A DNA stretch of 64,000 nucleotides. It comes from Capra hircus. Lineage: Eukaryota; Chordata; Mammalia; Artiodactyla; Bovidae. The stretch lies in contig NC_030811.1 of NCBI RefSeq assembly GCF_001704415.2, positions 186,001 to 250,000 on the forward strand. The letters are read 5' to 3'. The notes under the pieces are model-generated. The model worked only from the letters and a program-made list of their open reading frames with translations, was not told the DNA's origin and made no database searches. Below, piece after piece: positions 11,901 to 26,900 of this stretch (position 1 is the stretch's first letter; each line of letters opens with the position of its first letter). The position numbers and the translations under genes were made by a program.

Positions 11901-14900
11901 TGCTAGCAGGCCACTCCGCGTCTCATCAGCCCACCTTTCTCCCCAGTTCCGCAGCTGTGATTGGATTTCCTGCTGTCATGCAGCCAGACTCCTCCCTGGG
12001 TGCCATGCGTGCAACCTTTGTTGGTTTCAAAGTTAATTAAATTCAAGGGGAAAAACAGCCTCCTCATAAGCCACATATGGTGAGGGAATCAGGAGGTAAA
12101 GTAATGGGGAGCGGGAGCCCTGAGAAGGAGACACGGGCTTGAAGACCCCAGAGGACCCCTTGGATGACGGCCGGAGCCATGACTGTGAAGCTGCGAGGGG
12201 CTGGGGGGCGCTCAGTGGTCTAAGCCTGCGTTCCTGGTGCCACGAAACCCTGACCCAGCCCCACTCAGCTTGGGACACCCTCTTACCATACCCCCACTTC
12301 CAGAGGCGAGGTCTCCCCCGTCTATGTTCCTCTCCCAGCAAAAGTCACCTCCAGCCTGGCCTGTGTATCTTCATCTTAAACCTCTTCTCTTTTAACCCTT
12401 GGATAAAGGGCTTAATACCACTAAGAAGGTTTAAGGAAGCCCCACCCTTATCATGGGAGCCCGGGGTTTCCCTGAGAGCTGAGGGTGTCTGGAGCCAAGG
12501 AGCTCATCCTGCACCATGGCCTCGGTCTCAGGAGGGAGCAGCCAGGACTGGGCACTCCACCCCATGTTATCTGCCTGCCCACCCGCCCCCCAGGCCCCCA
12601 ACCAGTCCTGCCCCAGACCCAGGGGCTCTTCTGGCCCAGGGGCTCCCCCACAGCACATCAGGCAGACCCTGTCCTCCTGACTTCCCTCCTTCGCTGAAGG
12701 CCACCTGGAGTCTCCTGGTCCGAGTGTCCTGGCCAGCCTCTCTGCCTTCGGTTCCCACCTCCTGCCCAGTGTCCCGCCCGAGAGCTGGCAAAACATCCAA
12801 CAGCTCATAGTCGGCAGCCGTGATGAGTCTCTGTGGGCCCAGGAGGTCTCCTTCCCCCTGTTACCGAGAGCCGCCCAGGTGAAAGGCCCCAGGGCTGTAC
12901 TCCGCTCGGCCACCAGGCGTGACTCAGTCACTGCACGTGGCTCCACGCCTGGCCGACAGCCCCTCCCAAGGACAGCAGTCCCAGCGACAGGCTGGCGTCC
13001 TATGCTGAGTGGACACGCCAGGCCAGGCACGCCATACGTCTCCCACATTATATATTTGCTAACATAGGTCTTAAATAAAGAGCACTTCTGCTAAATTTAG
13101 CCAAGAGAACTGTTTGGCATTTCAACCTTCCCATGCTTCAAGCAGACACATTTCTTCCATGTTATGCCATATTCCTAAAAATATTTCTGCAGCCTCCTCT
13201 CAGCTTTCAGACCACGGCGGCAACCCTCACACTGACCGCTAGTGCAGCCTCCCCCAGGGTCCCCGTCTCTAGCGTGCGGTCCTTCCGCGTCAGATGCCTT
13301 CCATCTCTCACTCCTAGGCCCTGTAGGACCACGATGTCCCCACGTCGGGGTGGGGCGGGGGGCTCGGCAGGGATGGCCTGCAGGGAGCGGAGGCCAGGAT
13401 TGGAGCCCAAGGCGGGCCCACGCTCAGCTCTGTTACGGTGGCCGATCCCATTCTGCCTCCAAACAAGCACCAAGGGTGGTGTCTTTGCTTCACTTGGCAT
13501 CGAGTGGCGGGAGGAAGCTTCCCAGGGTTTTTTTCAGGGCACGAGAGGGCACCCTCAGTGCATGGACTGCTCATCAGATAACGGGGCGGCACTGAGTCAG
13601 GGAGGTGAGGCAGGCGGGGTAAGACCTGGGGGCTCAGGATGGGGAGCCCTGCCATCAGGGCTGGGTGCCCACCAGCCCCAGCCGTACCCTCCCAGGCCCT
13701 CAGGAAGGGAGGCGCTGCTCCAGGGTAGGATGGGGGCAACCAGGATATTCGCTGGATAATCCTGTCTGTTTCACCATGTGACATACAAATTTCAGGACTG
13801 AAAGTCTGTAGTCCAAAGAGATAATTGAAGAAAATATGGAAATTAGCAATGTTTGTTTTACTGGGTGTTTGCGATCTGTTGCAGACCTAGAAAGAGAAGA
13901 CAGGCTTTCGGAGAAGCCCCCCTCCCCACTGTTAGGGTGGTCCCACCCGCCACTGGGGCAGGAGGTGGGCATGTCGGGGGCTGGACAAGGGCAGCGAGAG
14001 ACTGCACGCCCGGAAACACGTGGATGAAGGACCGGAAACAGAGAAGCTGCAGGTTCTCTTTAGTGGCTTGGTTATATATTCTACTTCTTCAAAAGTCAGC
14101 AAATACATTACTTCTATATTCAAATAGTTTTAAGTACCCTCGGAACAAGTTTCTGCTGTTTGACAAATCATCTCTCAGTGACATTTGCCCCCACCCGGAC
14201 TCTGTCAGGACAAGGGGGAGACTCAACCATCAAATTTCCTGCTGCCGAGCATTTCCTGAGGCCTGTTTGGAGGCAACTTTCTTGCAGGAGTGCTTCAGGG
14301 AACCCAGCTGGCTGGTTGTCCTGCAGCCTCTGAGGTCTGGGGGGCAAGCAGCAGACACCCGGCCACACACACGTGCCGCCTCAGGTGTGAGCAGCCCTGC
14401 GGTAACCCCAGCACCGCACGTCTTTGCGAAGCTGCTCCCTGGCTGCTGTCTGCGTCCCCGGCCCGTGGCACGTCCCGCCGAGGAGCCAGGGCGGCCCTGG
14501 TGGAGTGGCCCAGCCTCTCCTGCCCCAGCCGTCCTCTGTCCTTCCCTCGTCATGCTGGAGGCCTCACCCCTCAGCCCGGCTCCCTGTGGGCTTTGCCTGG
14601 TGTCTCTAGGGTCAGGTCCCGGTTCCCCACCGAGCGTGAGGATGCTCGGTGGCAAAGCACAGGCTCCCGACCTCTCTTTCTGTCGCCTTTTCTTTATCAT
14701 AAACCCTGTGCTCGAAATAGGTGTCAGTGGGAGAAAGCATTCAAAAATATCTACCACTTTTTTTTTTAACCTCAGAAATGTCACATTTGGATTTTAAAAG
14801 AAAATCCATTCTCCTCTAACCCGTCCACACCAACAAAGGAGCGGTCCCTGAGGTAACTGAAAACAGGGAGCTGGGTACACAGTCCTGACACCCATGCAGA

Positions 14901-17900
14901 CAGGGACCCCAGGACCCTAGGACCCACGCCTCTGGAGGGTCGCAGGACCCCAGGACCCCCACCTCTGGAGGGTCGCGGGACCCCAGGACCCCGGCCTCTG
15001 GAGGGTCGCGGGACCCCAGGACCCCCGCCTCTGGAGGGTCGCGGGACCCCAGGACCCCCGCCTCTGGAGGGTCGCGGGACCCCAGGACCCCCGCCTCTGG
15101 AGGGTCGCGGGACCCCAGGACCCCCGCCTCTGGAGGGTCGTGGGACCCCAGGACCCCCGCCTCTGGAGGGTCGCGGGACCCTAGGACCCCAGGGCCCCCG
15201 CCTCTGGAGGGTCGCGGGACCCCAGGGCCCCCGCCTCTGGAGTGCCGTGGGACCCCAGGGCCCCTCTGGAAGGTTGACCCTGGCCCGCAGCCAGGCTGCC
15301 CGCTGCTCCGGGGCGCAGTCCCCACGGGGAGCCTGCCTGTGCTGAGGGGCGTCCGTCATGGGGACTCTCTGGACCCTGGTCTCCTGCTCCTTCTTGAAGC
15401 CTCTGCTCGTCCTCAGGAGGACAGTGACCTCGGGGACAACGTGAGTGATGTCCCCAGGTGACCCCAACTTGCCGGGACCGGGGCCTGGTCATTTCCTCCC
15501 GGGACAGTGCTGTCGGAGCGCCCAGCTGGGCTCGGGTCCAGTTCCTCAGAGGCCCCGAAGGCTGCAGCAGAGACCAGAGGGGCCCAGCGCAAAGCCGGCG
15601 ACCTGCGTCTCCCCTTTGGGTGCACGGTGCCTCTGAGCCCCGCAGACGGGAGGAGGAGCTGCGGTCAGCAGGAGCGCGCCCGCCCGTCCCCCTCAACAGG
15701 ATGCTGGTGGTCCTGCGGGAGGCGCTGCCCGTGGGGAGGCGGTGGGTGTGATTCCAGGTGCTCCATGAAGCACAGTGAGCGCAAACGGAGCCTGACCCAG
15801 GAGGACTAGGGGCGCCGGATTAACAAGCTCGAGGATCTCTTTCCTCATAAAAACGGTCTTTATTATAAAATCAAACCAAGCGCCATAAATCACGTCTCGG
15901 GCTTTTACTGAGGGTGTTTACAGCTCTCAGATGGATTGGCTCACTGAATCCCCCGACAAGCCCATGAGGGAGAGCTGTGCCTTTAATCACTGCTTCACAG
16001 CGAAGGGATGCTCGCCCCCGGGGTCCCCGGTGAGTGCAGAGTCCCCACGCGCTTGCTCGCCACGAGCATGCAGGCTCCTGGGGCTCTTTCCGCCTGGACG
16101 CCCTGCCCTGTGCTTTCTGGGAGCATCTGCTCATTTACCTCTTTGCCACCTGGATCCGTTCTTTCAAGAGGCACCTGTTAAGGTCTTCAGCCCATTTTTA
16201 ATTGGGTCGTTTGTTTTCTCATTGTTGAGTATTAAGAGTTCTTTATACGTCTTGAATAACAATCCTTATCAGATGTCTTTTGCAAATGTTTTCTCCCTGT
16301 CTGTGGCCCGTCTTCTCATTCTCTGAAATTCTTTCACATGGTAAAATTTTTTAATTTTATTGAAGTCCAGCTTATCAATGATTTGGAGTGCCTTCGGCAC
16401 TGTATTTTTTTTTAATTAATTTTTTTATTGAAGGATAATTGCTTTACAGAATTTTGTTGTTTTCTGTCAAACCTCAACATGAATCAGCCATAGGTATACA
16501 TATAGGGATTGTATTTTAAAAAGCATCACAACCCAAGGGAACCTAGGTTTTCTCCTATGTTATTTTCTAGGAGTTATAGTTTTGCATTTTACCTTGACAT
16601 CTGTAGGAGCTTCCCTGATAGCTCAGATGCTAAAGAATCTGTCTGCAATGCAGGAGACCCCTGAAGATCCTGGGTCAGGAAGCTCCCCTGGAGGAAATGG
16701 CAACCCTCTCCAGTATTCTTTCCTGGAGAATCCCATGGACAGAGGATCCACGGGTCACAGAGTTAGATAGGACTGCGCGACTCCCTACTTTCTTTGCGGC
16801 TATAGCCCATTTCGAGCTAACTTTTGTGAAAGTGTAAGGGTGTGTCCGGGCTCATTCTTTCGCATGTGGACGCCCAGTTGTCCCAGCAACGTCTGCTGGA
16901 AAGACCGCCTTTGCCCCAGTGTGCTGCCTTTAGTTGCTGTCAAAGGCCAGTGACCATCACGCAGGTCTGCTTCTGGACCCTGCTCTGTCCTGCTCGCTGA
17001 CGTCCTTTTCTGTCCTTTCCGCTGCGCCACTGTCTGATTCCTGCAGCTCAACGGCAGCCCAGCGGCTCTGCTTGGGGAACCCCCAGCTCCTGCTGCTGCC
17101 TGGCCTGCCCCAGTCTGGGGACAGCTGTTTGTCCTGTGTCCTCCCCTCTCCTGTGGACCCAAGGAGAGCTGCTGACTTCCAGTGTCTTCAGAGTTCTGCT
17201 CTTTGTCTGGATAGAGTGGTGACGTCCACGTCCTTATCTGAAGAACTGACCAATTCCTCTTAAAGGAAAAAGCTGAAACAGATGGGTAACTTGCCCTCAG
17301 GGAGGGGCCTCTGGAGGGAGAAGGCACTAGGGTCTGAGTGGAGTCTCAACCCTGCACCTCGGTGGCCCCGCGTTTTGCGACTCTTCCCCGGACTCAGGCC
17401 CCACCTTATAAGAGACGTGTGGCAAGGATATGCCTGCTCCTTCACAGGCCGTGGGAAGGAGAGAGTGAGTAAACTTTTGTGCTACATTCTGTAAATGGCA
17501 AAGCACCGTCACAATTAGGTTACAGTCAGAATCTTCTAATCAGAATGGGTGGGTCTTAAAAGATATTTGCCAACGACCTTCAGGAAGAAAAACTCAGCGG
17601 TAAGATTGTTACCAGCATGACGGTGAGCCTCACAGCCAATCCTGAGCTGGAACTGAGCCTGGACCGCAGGCCCCGAAGACGGGCAGGGCTGTGTTTCTGG
17701 TGGCCTCTAAAATGAAGAAGCCCCCAGCTTCCATCTTTGAGGTGAGAAAAGGAACCTCCTCACACGGGAGACAGAGGCCACCTCCTGGCCCTGCTGCTGG
17801 TCCACAGGCTCCAAAACCCTGCCCTGTGCCAAAGCCGCCACGAGGAAAGGCCCGGGCTGGCCGGCCCACTCTGCGTCCTGCCATGGGCAGCACACACTGC

Positions 17901-20900
17901 CCGCTGCGCCCTCCACCTGCCGCCCCACAGGACAGCGTGTGTGGGTCCCTGCGGCGCCTTCTCGGAGGAGCTGGGAGACCCAGCAGGACCGACGTGTTCG
18001 CAGCAGCTGCCAAGCAGAGTGAGTGTCGTGCACTGCTGAGGCCTCCACGTGGAGCCCGGACGGCCCCGCCCCCGTCCAGAGACATCCGGTGTCCCCAGCG
18101 CCCCCACGCCCCCCACCTCGAGCCCCCCACCCATCCTTGCCGCTGCCAGCCTCGAGGGCTCCCTGCCCCTCCGGTGCCTTGGCCGCCCTGTCTGAGTCTG
18201 CAGGTAGAAGCGCAGGTCAGCGCTTTCTCGTCCATTTTCAGGGTTTGTGTTAGTCTTGTTCACCCAACAGGATGTTGCATGTGCTACGTTTCCCAGAGAC
18301 AGGGCCGTGCCTTCTAATCAAGTGGCTCCTATCTGAGACAGACGCTGCGTATCAACGGTGGTTTCCTTTGCATTCCCAGGGCCCCAGGTATGCAGGTTAA
18401 TCATTACCGAAAGGTCTGGGAAAATGAATCAGCTTTTGTTACAAAGGTACTGAAGCGTGGGGCTTCCGCAGGTTCAAAAGAGAGCACGTCAGGGTGTTTG
18501 TGCCTCAGCTGCGGGGTGAGGCGACGGGCCGGGCCAGGTTGTAATCAGAAGTTTCCCGAATCAAGTCTCTGGTCCAGCCAAGGGGCTTTCAACTCCTGAT
18601 TGAAATCCACAGTAAGAAATGCGTTTCACACTGTGAGCCAACACAAACACTCCACAAAGCCACATTTTCCGTGCTGCCTTCTTTTAAGTGTTGGTTGTCA
18701 CCTTCGGAATTGATTGCATAACCCACTACTGGGTTATAAATAGGGTGGCTGTGTAACATATCGGCCAAAGCTGGCCTCTCAGGAGAGAACGGGAGCTATT
18801 AATAGTCCCGGGGACAGCAGATGCGCGGCAGGCCTGGCGGGTCGAGCGGAGGCTCCCTCGCTTAGTTAGGGCTCTGCGTTTGCACACACAGGCCAGGCCA
18901 CGGGGCCTTGGGGAGGGCACTGCCGGCAGCTCCAGGCGGTGGATGCGTGTGGACGGCTGGCTCTGCGGGGGACTCACTCGCCACCTGGCCCCACACACTT
19001 TGGGGGGCAGGAGGCTGCCCCAGGTGATGGCAGGTGAAGGGGCAGCATCTCCTCCCAGCAGGCCTCGATGGCCCAGCGTGCAGGGCCTCATCCCCGAGGC
19101 CCACCGCAGCCCCGCCCACCCCCCGCCGAGGCCCCGAAGCTTCGAGAAGGGCGAGCTCCCTGGCGTGTTCCCCCTCGCCTGATCACACGATGACGGTGGC
19201 ACCCTGTAGAGCATTTCCCCAAGTAAATCGAAGTTTCACACGTATGCCTGTGACATGGGACCATCAGAGCCTCTCCACTGGAGAGTCGCACAGAAGCCCT
19301 GGAAACATGGCCCCCACCTGCCCGTGGGTGTCCCTCTGGGAGGCACCTCAGCCGCACTGGGACTGACCTTTCTGTTCGCTGATAGTCACCTTTGCAGCTT
19401 CAGCCCCTCAAGATCAGACGCCCCCAGCAAAGTTCTCCCCCCTCTCCACTCCCAGGAATCATCTTGTAGGCCTCAAGCTTAGTGAATCTGAGGACTCTCT
19501 GGGAAAACAAAAATACAGCGTTGAATATGAATGGGATGCATTAAGGCCTCCCTTCCTGCCATCTGCACACCCAGAGACGCCCTAGCAGAGCCGTTCAGGA
19601 GGGACCCGGACCCTGACTCGGGAGGGGCCCTGGCTCTGACCCAGCAGGGACCCGCCTGCCTTCCTGGGCTCCCTGGGCTGAGTCACGTCACTGGCAGAGA
19701 CGTGGGGGTCCCCGGCCCCTGGCGCCCACTCTGTGCCAGGCGAGGTCGCTTTGTTCCAGGGTGGTACTGGCAGCCAGAACTCAAGGCTTCCTTGTTTCAG
19801 AAGCACGTGCACTCCATCCATTCAGCAGCGGGAAAACAAAGCAGAGCAGCCGCTTGACCGAGGGCTGTGGCTGAATTAGCTGCCTGACTGGGTTTTTAGG
19901 TTTGCGCCCTTGTTTCGGGACGACAGAGTTTTAACGGTTCAGAGTAAAATGGCCTCTGACCCACATGCTGACGGACAGCGGTCCCTCCTCCCTCGGGCCC
20001 AAGGGCCCCGGCGCTTGACACGTTCAGCAGCAGAACCGCAGCCGGGCCAGCCTGACCCCCTCACCGGTCCTCCAAGAGATGCCCTGAGACTGTGAGCGAT
20101 GTCTGCCCATGGAGGGGAACAGAGCGGTCGCTTCACAGGACGGCTCAGGCCACGGCTCTTGTGTGTGAGGCTCGTCTGCTGTTTTTAATGAGTTCTCTCT
20201 GTTCACCCAACATAATCCTAAAAACACCCCTTGGAGAAGCCTCAGAGAAAACCCCAGAGGTCACCTTCCTCCTTAAGATGCCCCGGTCAGGATTAGGGGA
20301 TGTGATGTCAAGTCTGAAACCCAATTGCATAAACTTGAGGACAACACCGTTGCAGGTCACGCGTGAAGGTTTTCTGTTCGGCGACAGTGAAAAACTTACT
20401 GGGACTGCAGGGAAAACAGCAAAATCTGCAACAGATGCCCTCCGTGACTTTTTTGCCCATGACACCACAGGGGTCCAAATGTGTGCAGTATACAGGTTAG
20501 GGTGATGGACGATTCTGAACACTTGAAAGGCTCTGCAAAGGCCGTGTGTGCAGACAGAAGCTGGCAGAGACTGTCAGGCTCATCAACAGTGTAGCCAGAC
20601 ATGGCCTGTCCGACTCCAAACCCCACGCAATCAAACATCAGCTAGGTAGTGTATTCTCTGAGCTAACTTCTCACGGACCACAAGCTTAGTGGACGCCCAA
20701 AGGGCTCACGAAGGAAAGGGTTAAGAACTGCAGAGCATCCGGCGTGTTCTCTCATCACCTTTCGTTGGCTTCAGGAAAGCAAGTCCTCACTGACAATATG
20801 ATTTAAAACGTCCTTTTCATACATCACTAGACTAGATGTCTAGTTCTAAGACTTCTATAAATTCACAAAGTTCATGAGTTTGGAGAGGGTGTCATCCTAT

Positions 20901-23900
20901 TATCATGTGGGATAAATCTTTTGTGTATCAAGAAATTATTACAAGGGAGCGTTGAGATAAGTCCATCACCCTGAAAGGGAGCAATGCCTTCTAATTTCAG
21001 AGGTATTAGAAGGGGGGTGACCACTGGACTCGTTGCATTTCCCCCAAGTATTTGTGCCTTCAGCTCTGTTTCGTGAGGTTTGTGGTGCAGATTATAGGCG
21101 TTAAAAGGTTTCCCTGGTGGCTCAGACGGTAAAGCATCTGCCTACAATGCAGGAGACCTGGGTTCGATCCCTGGGTCAGGAAGATCCTCTGGAGAAGGAA
21201 ATGGCAACCCACTCCAGTACTCTTGCCTGGAAAATCCAATGGACGGAGGAGCCTGGTAGGCTACGGTCTATGGGGTTGCAAAGAGTCAGACACGACTGAG
21301 CAACGACTTCACTTTCTTTACAGGTGACAGAAAGCTCTCCCTTGGGAGCTTGCCAGTAGTTTTGCTGGGAACTGAAGGCTGACAGCCCATTACCGACCTC
21401 TGAGCAGCCTCTGCTCTCACGTGTGGTTAGCACGTAACGGGTTCCTGTTTCTGTTCCTCTCACTGCACAGTGCGCCAGTGTGAACAGGGAGGGGCCCTCC
21501 AGGAGGAAGGCGTGGGCAGCACGCACCCCCGTCCCTTCCCCGGGCGCGTGTGTGTACTTCAAAGCTGCCATTGTACCTAACGGACACCCTGCTTCTTCTG
21601 CTTTACAAAGTATCACGTCATGGACCTTTTCTGAAGTCAGTCAACATCCTTCAAAAACAGGACTGTTAAGGGAGTGTGATATTCTGTTTTATAAACGTGC
21701 TGAGTTTAGTTCACGGCTTAGGTTGTTTCTAATAGCTGATTATTTTTAACCAAACAAATCTGGGTGCCAATCTCAAATTCCTGGTTAAAGGACATGAAGT
21801 ATGAAGAGGATGTTTTTCATTATGTTGTCAGACAGCTCTCCCTGGAGTGTGCTGGTGTGTATCTTCATTGGAAATGGATGTGACTCAGCTAACACCCTCA
21901 CCAGCAGTTTCATATTCTTTCAACTATCACCAACTTTGTAAACAAAAAAAGTTATCTTATTATTTTCACCGTACCTGGTTGATCCCAGTGGACTCGGGCT
22001 CCCCACAGGAGTCCTGTGCCAGCGTCCCTGTTGGGCTGTCCCCCTCCCCGGCCGCCAGTCTTCCCCGGGATCTGTCGCCCCAGCTGTGCCTTCCTGCAAG
22101 GCGCTTCTTGTTCTGCTGCTCACCACAGAGGCTCTGAGCTGAACATACAGGCAGAGCCCTCCTGACCAGCAGCACCGAGGGGCCTGGCAGATGCAAACAC
22201 GGGTTCTCCCAGAAGGAAATCCTCACCCAGGCCTCCCAAATTCCCGGAAACCAACCCCAAAGATGAGCTCACGCCTAAGTGTACAAACTGCACAGGGAAG
22301 CTTCCCAGGTGGCACTAGTGGCAAAGAACCCACCTGCCAACGAAGGAGACAAGAGACACAGGTTTGACCCCTGGGTTGGCAAGATCCCCTGGAAGAAAAC
22401 ATGGCCACTCTCCCCCGTAGTCTCACCTGGGAAATCCCATGGACAGAGGAGTTTGGCAGCTACAGTCCATAGGGTGGCACAGAGTCAGACACAACTGAGT
22501 GACTTAGCACGCACACAAAGAAGAAGGCACTGTGAACCAGTCAGCAGATCACAGTGAAATCATATCCCCAACACTGGAGACAATGGATTCATCGAGCACA
22601 GAAGACAAATAAGTGCATTTTTAAATTTTTTTTTTCAAGAGGAAATTGAAAATAACCAAAGACAAGACATTCCAAAAAGGACCTGCTCTGAGGGGGAAAA
22701 AATAGACCTAAAATAATGAGAAGCAAAATATACAGATCTGTTGCATTCCTTTATGCTAACAACGAAATATTGATATCAGAAAGAGAAAATTTTAAAGTGA
22801 CCTCTTTAAAAATTGCAGCAAAAAATATATATATATTGAGGAATAAGACTGACCAGCAGTATGTAAACTGAGAGCTTCCAGATGTACTAACTGGATTTAG
22901 AAAAGACAGAGGAACAAAAGATCAAATTGCAAACATATGCGGAATCATAGAAGCAAGGGAATTCTTTTAAAAATCTACTTCTGCTTCATTGACTACACTA
23001 AAGCCTTTGACTCTGAGGATCACAGCAAACTGTGGAGTATTCTTAAAGAGATGGGAATACCAGACCACCTTACCAGCCTCCTGAGAAACCTGTATGCAAG
23101 ACAAGAAGCAACAATTAGAACCAGACATGGAACAACTGACTGGTTCCAAATTGGGAAAGGAGTACATCAAGGTTGTGTATTGTCACTCTGCTTATTTAAC
23201 TTCTATGCAGAGTACATCATGCAAAATGCTGTGCTGGATAAATCACAAGCTGGAATCAAGGTTGCCAGGAGAAATAGCAACAACTCAGGTATACAGATGA
23301 TACCACTCTAATGGCAGAAAGTGAAGAACTAAAGAGCCTCCTGATGAGGGTGAAAGAGGAGACTGAAGAAGCTGGGTTAAAACTCAGCATTCAAAAACTA
23401 AGATCATGGTGTCTGGTTCTGTCACCTCATGGCAAATAGACAGGAAAACAATGGAAACAGTGACAGATTTTCTTTTCTTGGCCTCCAAAATCACTGCAGA
23501 AATTGGCTGCGGCCATGAAATGAAAAGACGCTTGCTCCTTGGAAGAAAAGCTATGGCAAACCCACACAATGTATTAAAGGCCCATATGGTCAAAGCTGTG
23601 GTTTCTCCAGTAGTTGTGTGTGGATGTGAGAGCTGGAGTATAAAGAAGGCAGAGCGCCAAAGAATTGATGCTTTCAAACCGTGGTGCTGGAGAAGAGTCT
23701 TGAGAGTCCCTTGGACAGCAAGGAGTTAAAACCATCAATACTAAAGGAAACCAACCCTGAATGTTCACTGGAAGGATTGGTTCTAAAGCTGAAGCTCCAA
23801 TACTTTGGCCACCTGATACAAAGAGCTGACTCATTGGAAGAGACCCTGATGCTGGGAAAGATTGAAGGCAAGAGGAGAAGGGGACAACAGAGGGTGAGAT

Positions 23901-26900
23901 GGTTGGATGGCATCGCCGACTGAATGGACATGACTTTGAGCAAACTCCGGGAGATAGTGAAGGCCAGGGAGGCCTGGCGGGCTGCAGTCCACGGGGTGGC
24001 AGAGAGTCGTTCATGACTTGGAGACGAAAAAACAGCAACAAAGGCTGACCAAGAAGGTGAAAACTATAAAGCGCCAATAAAGGAGACTAAAGATTATCTT
24101 AAAAATGGAAAGAAGCCACACGCTCTTGGACTGGAAGATTGTCATTAAAGTGACCACACTGCCCCAAGCAATATACAGATTTAATGCAATCCCTATCAAA
24201 CTACCCATGACATTTTTCACAGAACTAGAACAAATAGCCCTAAAAATTACATGAAACCATGACTGGCCCAGAACTGCCAAAGCAACACTGAAGAATCAGA
24301 ACAAAGCTTGAGACATAACCGTCCCAGACTTCAGACAATACCGCAGAGCTACAGTAATCAAAACAGCATGGTATTGGCACAAAAACGGAACTGTGGATCA
24401 ATGAAACAGAGCCGAGAGTCTAAAAACAAACCCACACATCTGTGACCAGTTAATCTTCAACAAAGGAGACAAGAATATACAATGGAGAAGAAACAAGCTC
24501 TTCAGCAAGCGGTGCTGGGAAAACTGGACAGCTGCATATAAATCAATGAAGTTAGAACACTCCCTCATACTGCATATGAGAATGAACTCAAAAAGACTTA
24601 AAGACTTAAATATGAGGCAGGACACTATGAAACTCCTAGAAAAGAACATGGGCAAAACGTTCTGACATAAATCATCGCAGTGTTTTCTTAGCTCAGTCTT
24701 CCAAGGCAATAGAAATAAAAGTAAAAATAAATAAGCGGGGCTTAAGCTTATAAGCTCTTGCACAGTGAATGAAAGCATAAACAAAATGAAAAGACAACCT
24801 ACAGACTGGGAGGAAATAATTGCAAATCATGAGACTGACAGGCTTACTTTCCAAAATATGCAAATACTTCATGCAACCCAAAAACAGTAAGACAAACAAC
24901 CCAATAAAAAGAAATGACCAGGAGACCTAGACGTTTCTCCAAAGAAGACATACAGATGGTCAACAGGCACGTGAAAACACACTCAACATCGCTAATTAGT
25001 AAAGAAATGGAAATCAAAAGTACAACAAGGTATCACTTCAGCCTGGTCAGAATGGCCATCATTGAAAATTCTACAAATAATAAATGCTGGAGAGAGTGTG
25101 GAGAAAAAGGAACCCTCCTACATTGTTACTGGGAGTGTAAGTTGGTGCGGCCACAATGGAGAACAGCGTGGAAGCTCCTTTAAAAACCGAAATAGAGCTA
25201 CCGTATGATCCAGCAATCCCACTCCTGGGCGCATATCTGGAGAAGATTCTGATTAGAAAAGAAAGGTTCATCCCAGCGTTCATCACTGCACTGTTTACAG
25301 TGGCCAGGGCATGAAAACAACGTTTGTCCACCAGTAGGAAACGGATAAGGAAGAGGTGGTGCCCAGGTGCAATGGGATGGCACTCTGCCTTAGAAAGCAT
25401 GAGATAACGCCATTTGTAGCAACATGGAGGCGCCCAGAGATTGTCGTACCAGGTGAAGTAAGAAAAGACAAAGGTCACACGGTATCGACTGTACGTGAAA
25501 TATAAAATATGATATAGATGAACTTATTTACAAAACAGAAACAGACACAGACACAGAAGACAAACATGGTTAACAAAGCGGACGGCGGGGGCGGGGGGTG
25601 TATAAATTAGGAGTTTGGAACTAAGACACGCACACTACCATCTGTAAAACAGGTAAGCAACAAGGGGAATTCTGCCCAATGTTCTGTAATAACCTATAAA
25701 GGAAACGAATGTGTGTGTGTAACTGAGTCGTCGCGCAGTGCGTCTGAAACCAGCACAACACTGTGAATCAATTACACTCCAGTTTTACAATGAAAGTCAG
25801 CAGATTCATCAAAGAGCAAAACCAGATACAGATGAAAAGCAATCTCTGGAACCGGGAAGAAAGGTCCAAAGAAACTGCCAGGACACAGCAGAGGGGTGAG
25901 GGGGCGGGCAGTGGAGGGTCCCTGGGATGAGCGGCAGCGTCACTGTGACTGCAGCCCCAGCAGGAGGGACAGACCCCGGCCGCCCAGGCACCGTGGACAG
26001 AGGGCCATCCCCAGCCAGGCTGCTGCAGTGAGCCCAGAAAGCATCCAGCCGCTGAGCGTCTGCAGACCGCGCGAACGCGGCCTCCTCCGAGCCTGGGCCT
26101 CTGGGGATCCAGCGCAGAGTGCGCTCAGAAACGCAGGGGGAAAAGACGGTCCAGAAAACAAGCCTGATGGGCTTTTTCCTGATGAGGAAAAAAGGCCAAG
26201 AAGGGAAAACGCAGAGAGACTGTTTGCATAATAAAGGAGGCGGGCAACCACAAACAGGGCGATGGGGCGGCCGGAGGGGGAGCAGCGGGGCCAGCTGGGA
26301 GGCGGCTGAAGGAGAGGAGACCGCCCGCGACCCCTCGGAGACCCGGGGACCAGACCACGTGTGTTAAAGGTACACCGCGGGCATCAGGCCCGCGGAGGGC
26401 CCCGGTGCCCCCGGGTTTCACTCAGCTGTGGCTGCGCTTCTGGGGTCTGTTGGCAAGTGTGTGTGCTCATCACTTCATTTGCTGGGCTTTCGGTGGGCTT
26501 GAACTGTCATTTTCCAACTGTCCAACCTGAACTGTAGCTGCAGGTGACACAGTGGCAGCTGCTCCAAACGTGCCCGTCCTGCCTGTGACCCCGCGTCAGC
26601 ATGGCAAGCGGGACAGACCCTCCAATCTGGGTTCCCAAGGGTGCTGCTGAACCCCAGTGCATCCCTGCTTCCTCCCTTGCAGGCTCGAGGCCACAGAGTG
26701 ACACGTCCCACACACACTGACCTCTGAGCCTCGGGGGTCACTGGAGGCAGGACCTGCTGTTTCTCTCACGCTTAGCTCTGCCATCTCCATGCACTTAAGA
26801 CCCAGATCACACCAGGGGTCCATGGTGGGAGCCAGGAGCCACGTGCCATGGAGGCAGGATCCTGCTGGTCTTCCCGGGTCAGACCCGCCCGGTTCTGCTT

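Noticed and set aside
14781..15467. Collagen-like Gly/Pro-rich minus-strand frame
   Set aside because: Produced by the 33-bp repeat; several other frames are also open over the same bases.
21105..21180. tRNA-like segment with box B (GGTTCGATCCC)
   Set aside because: Head of a Bov-tA SINE, repeated in all Bov-tA copies here; not a tRNA gene.
25896..26367. Overlapping open frames in GC-rich intron 4 DNA
   Set aside because: Open on both strands because of GC content; no recognised protein.
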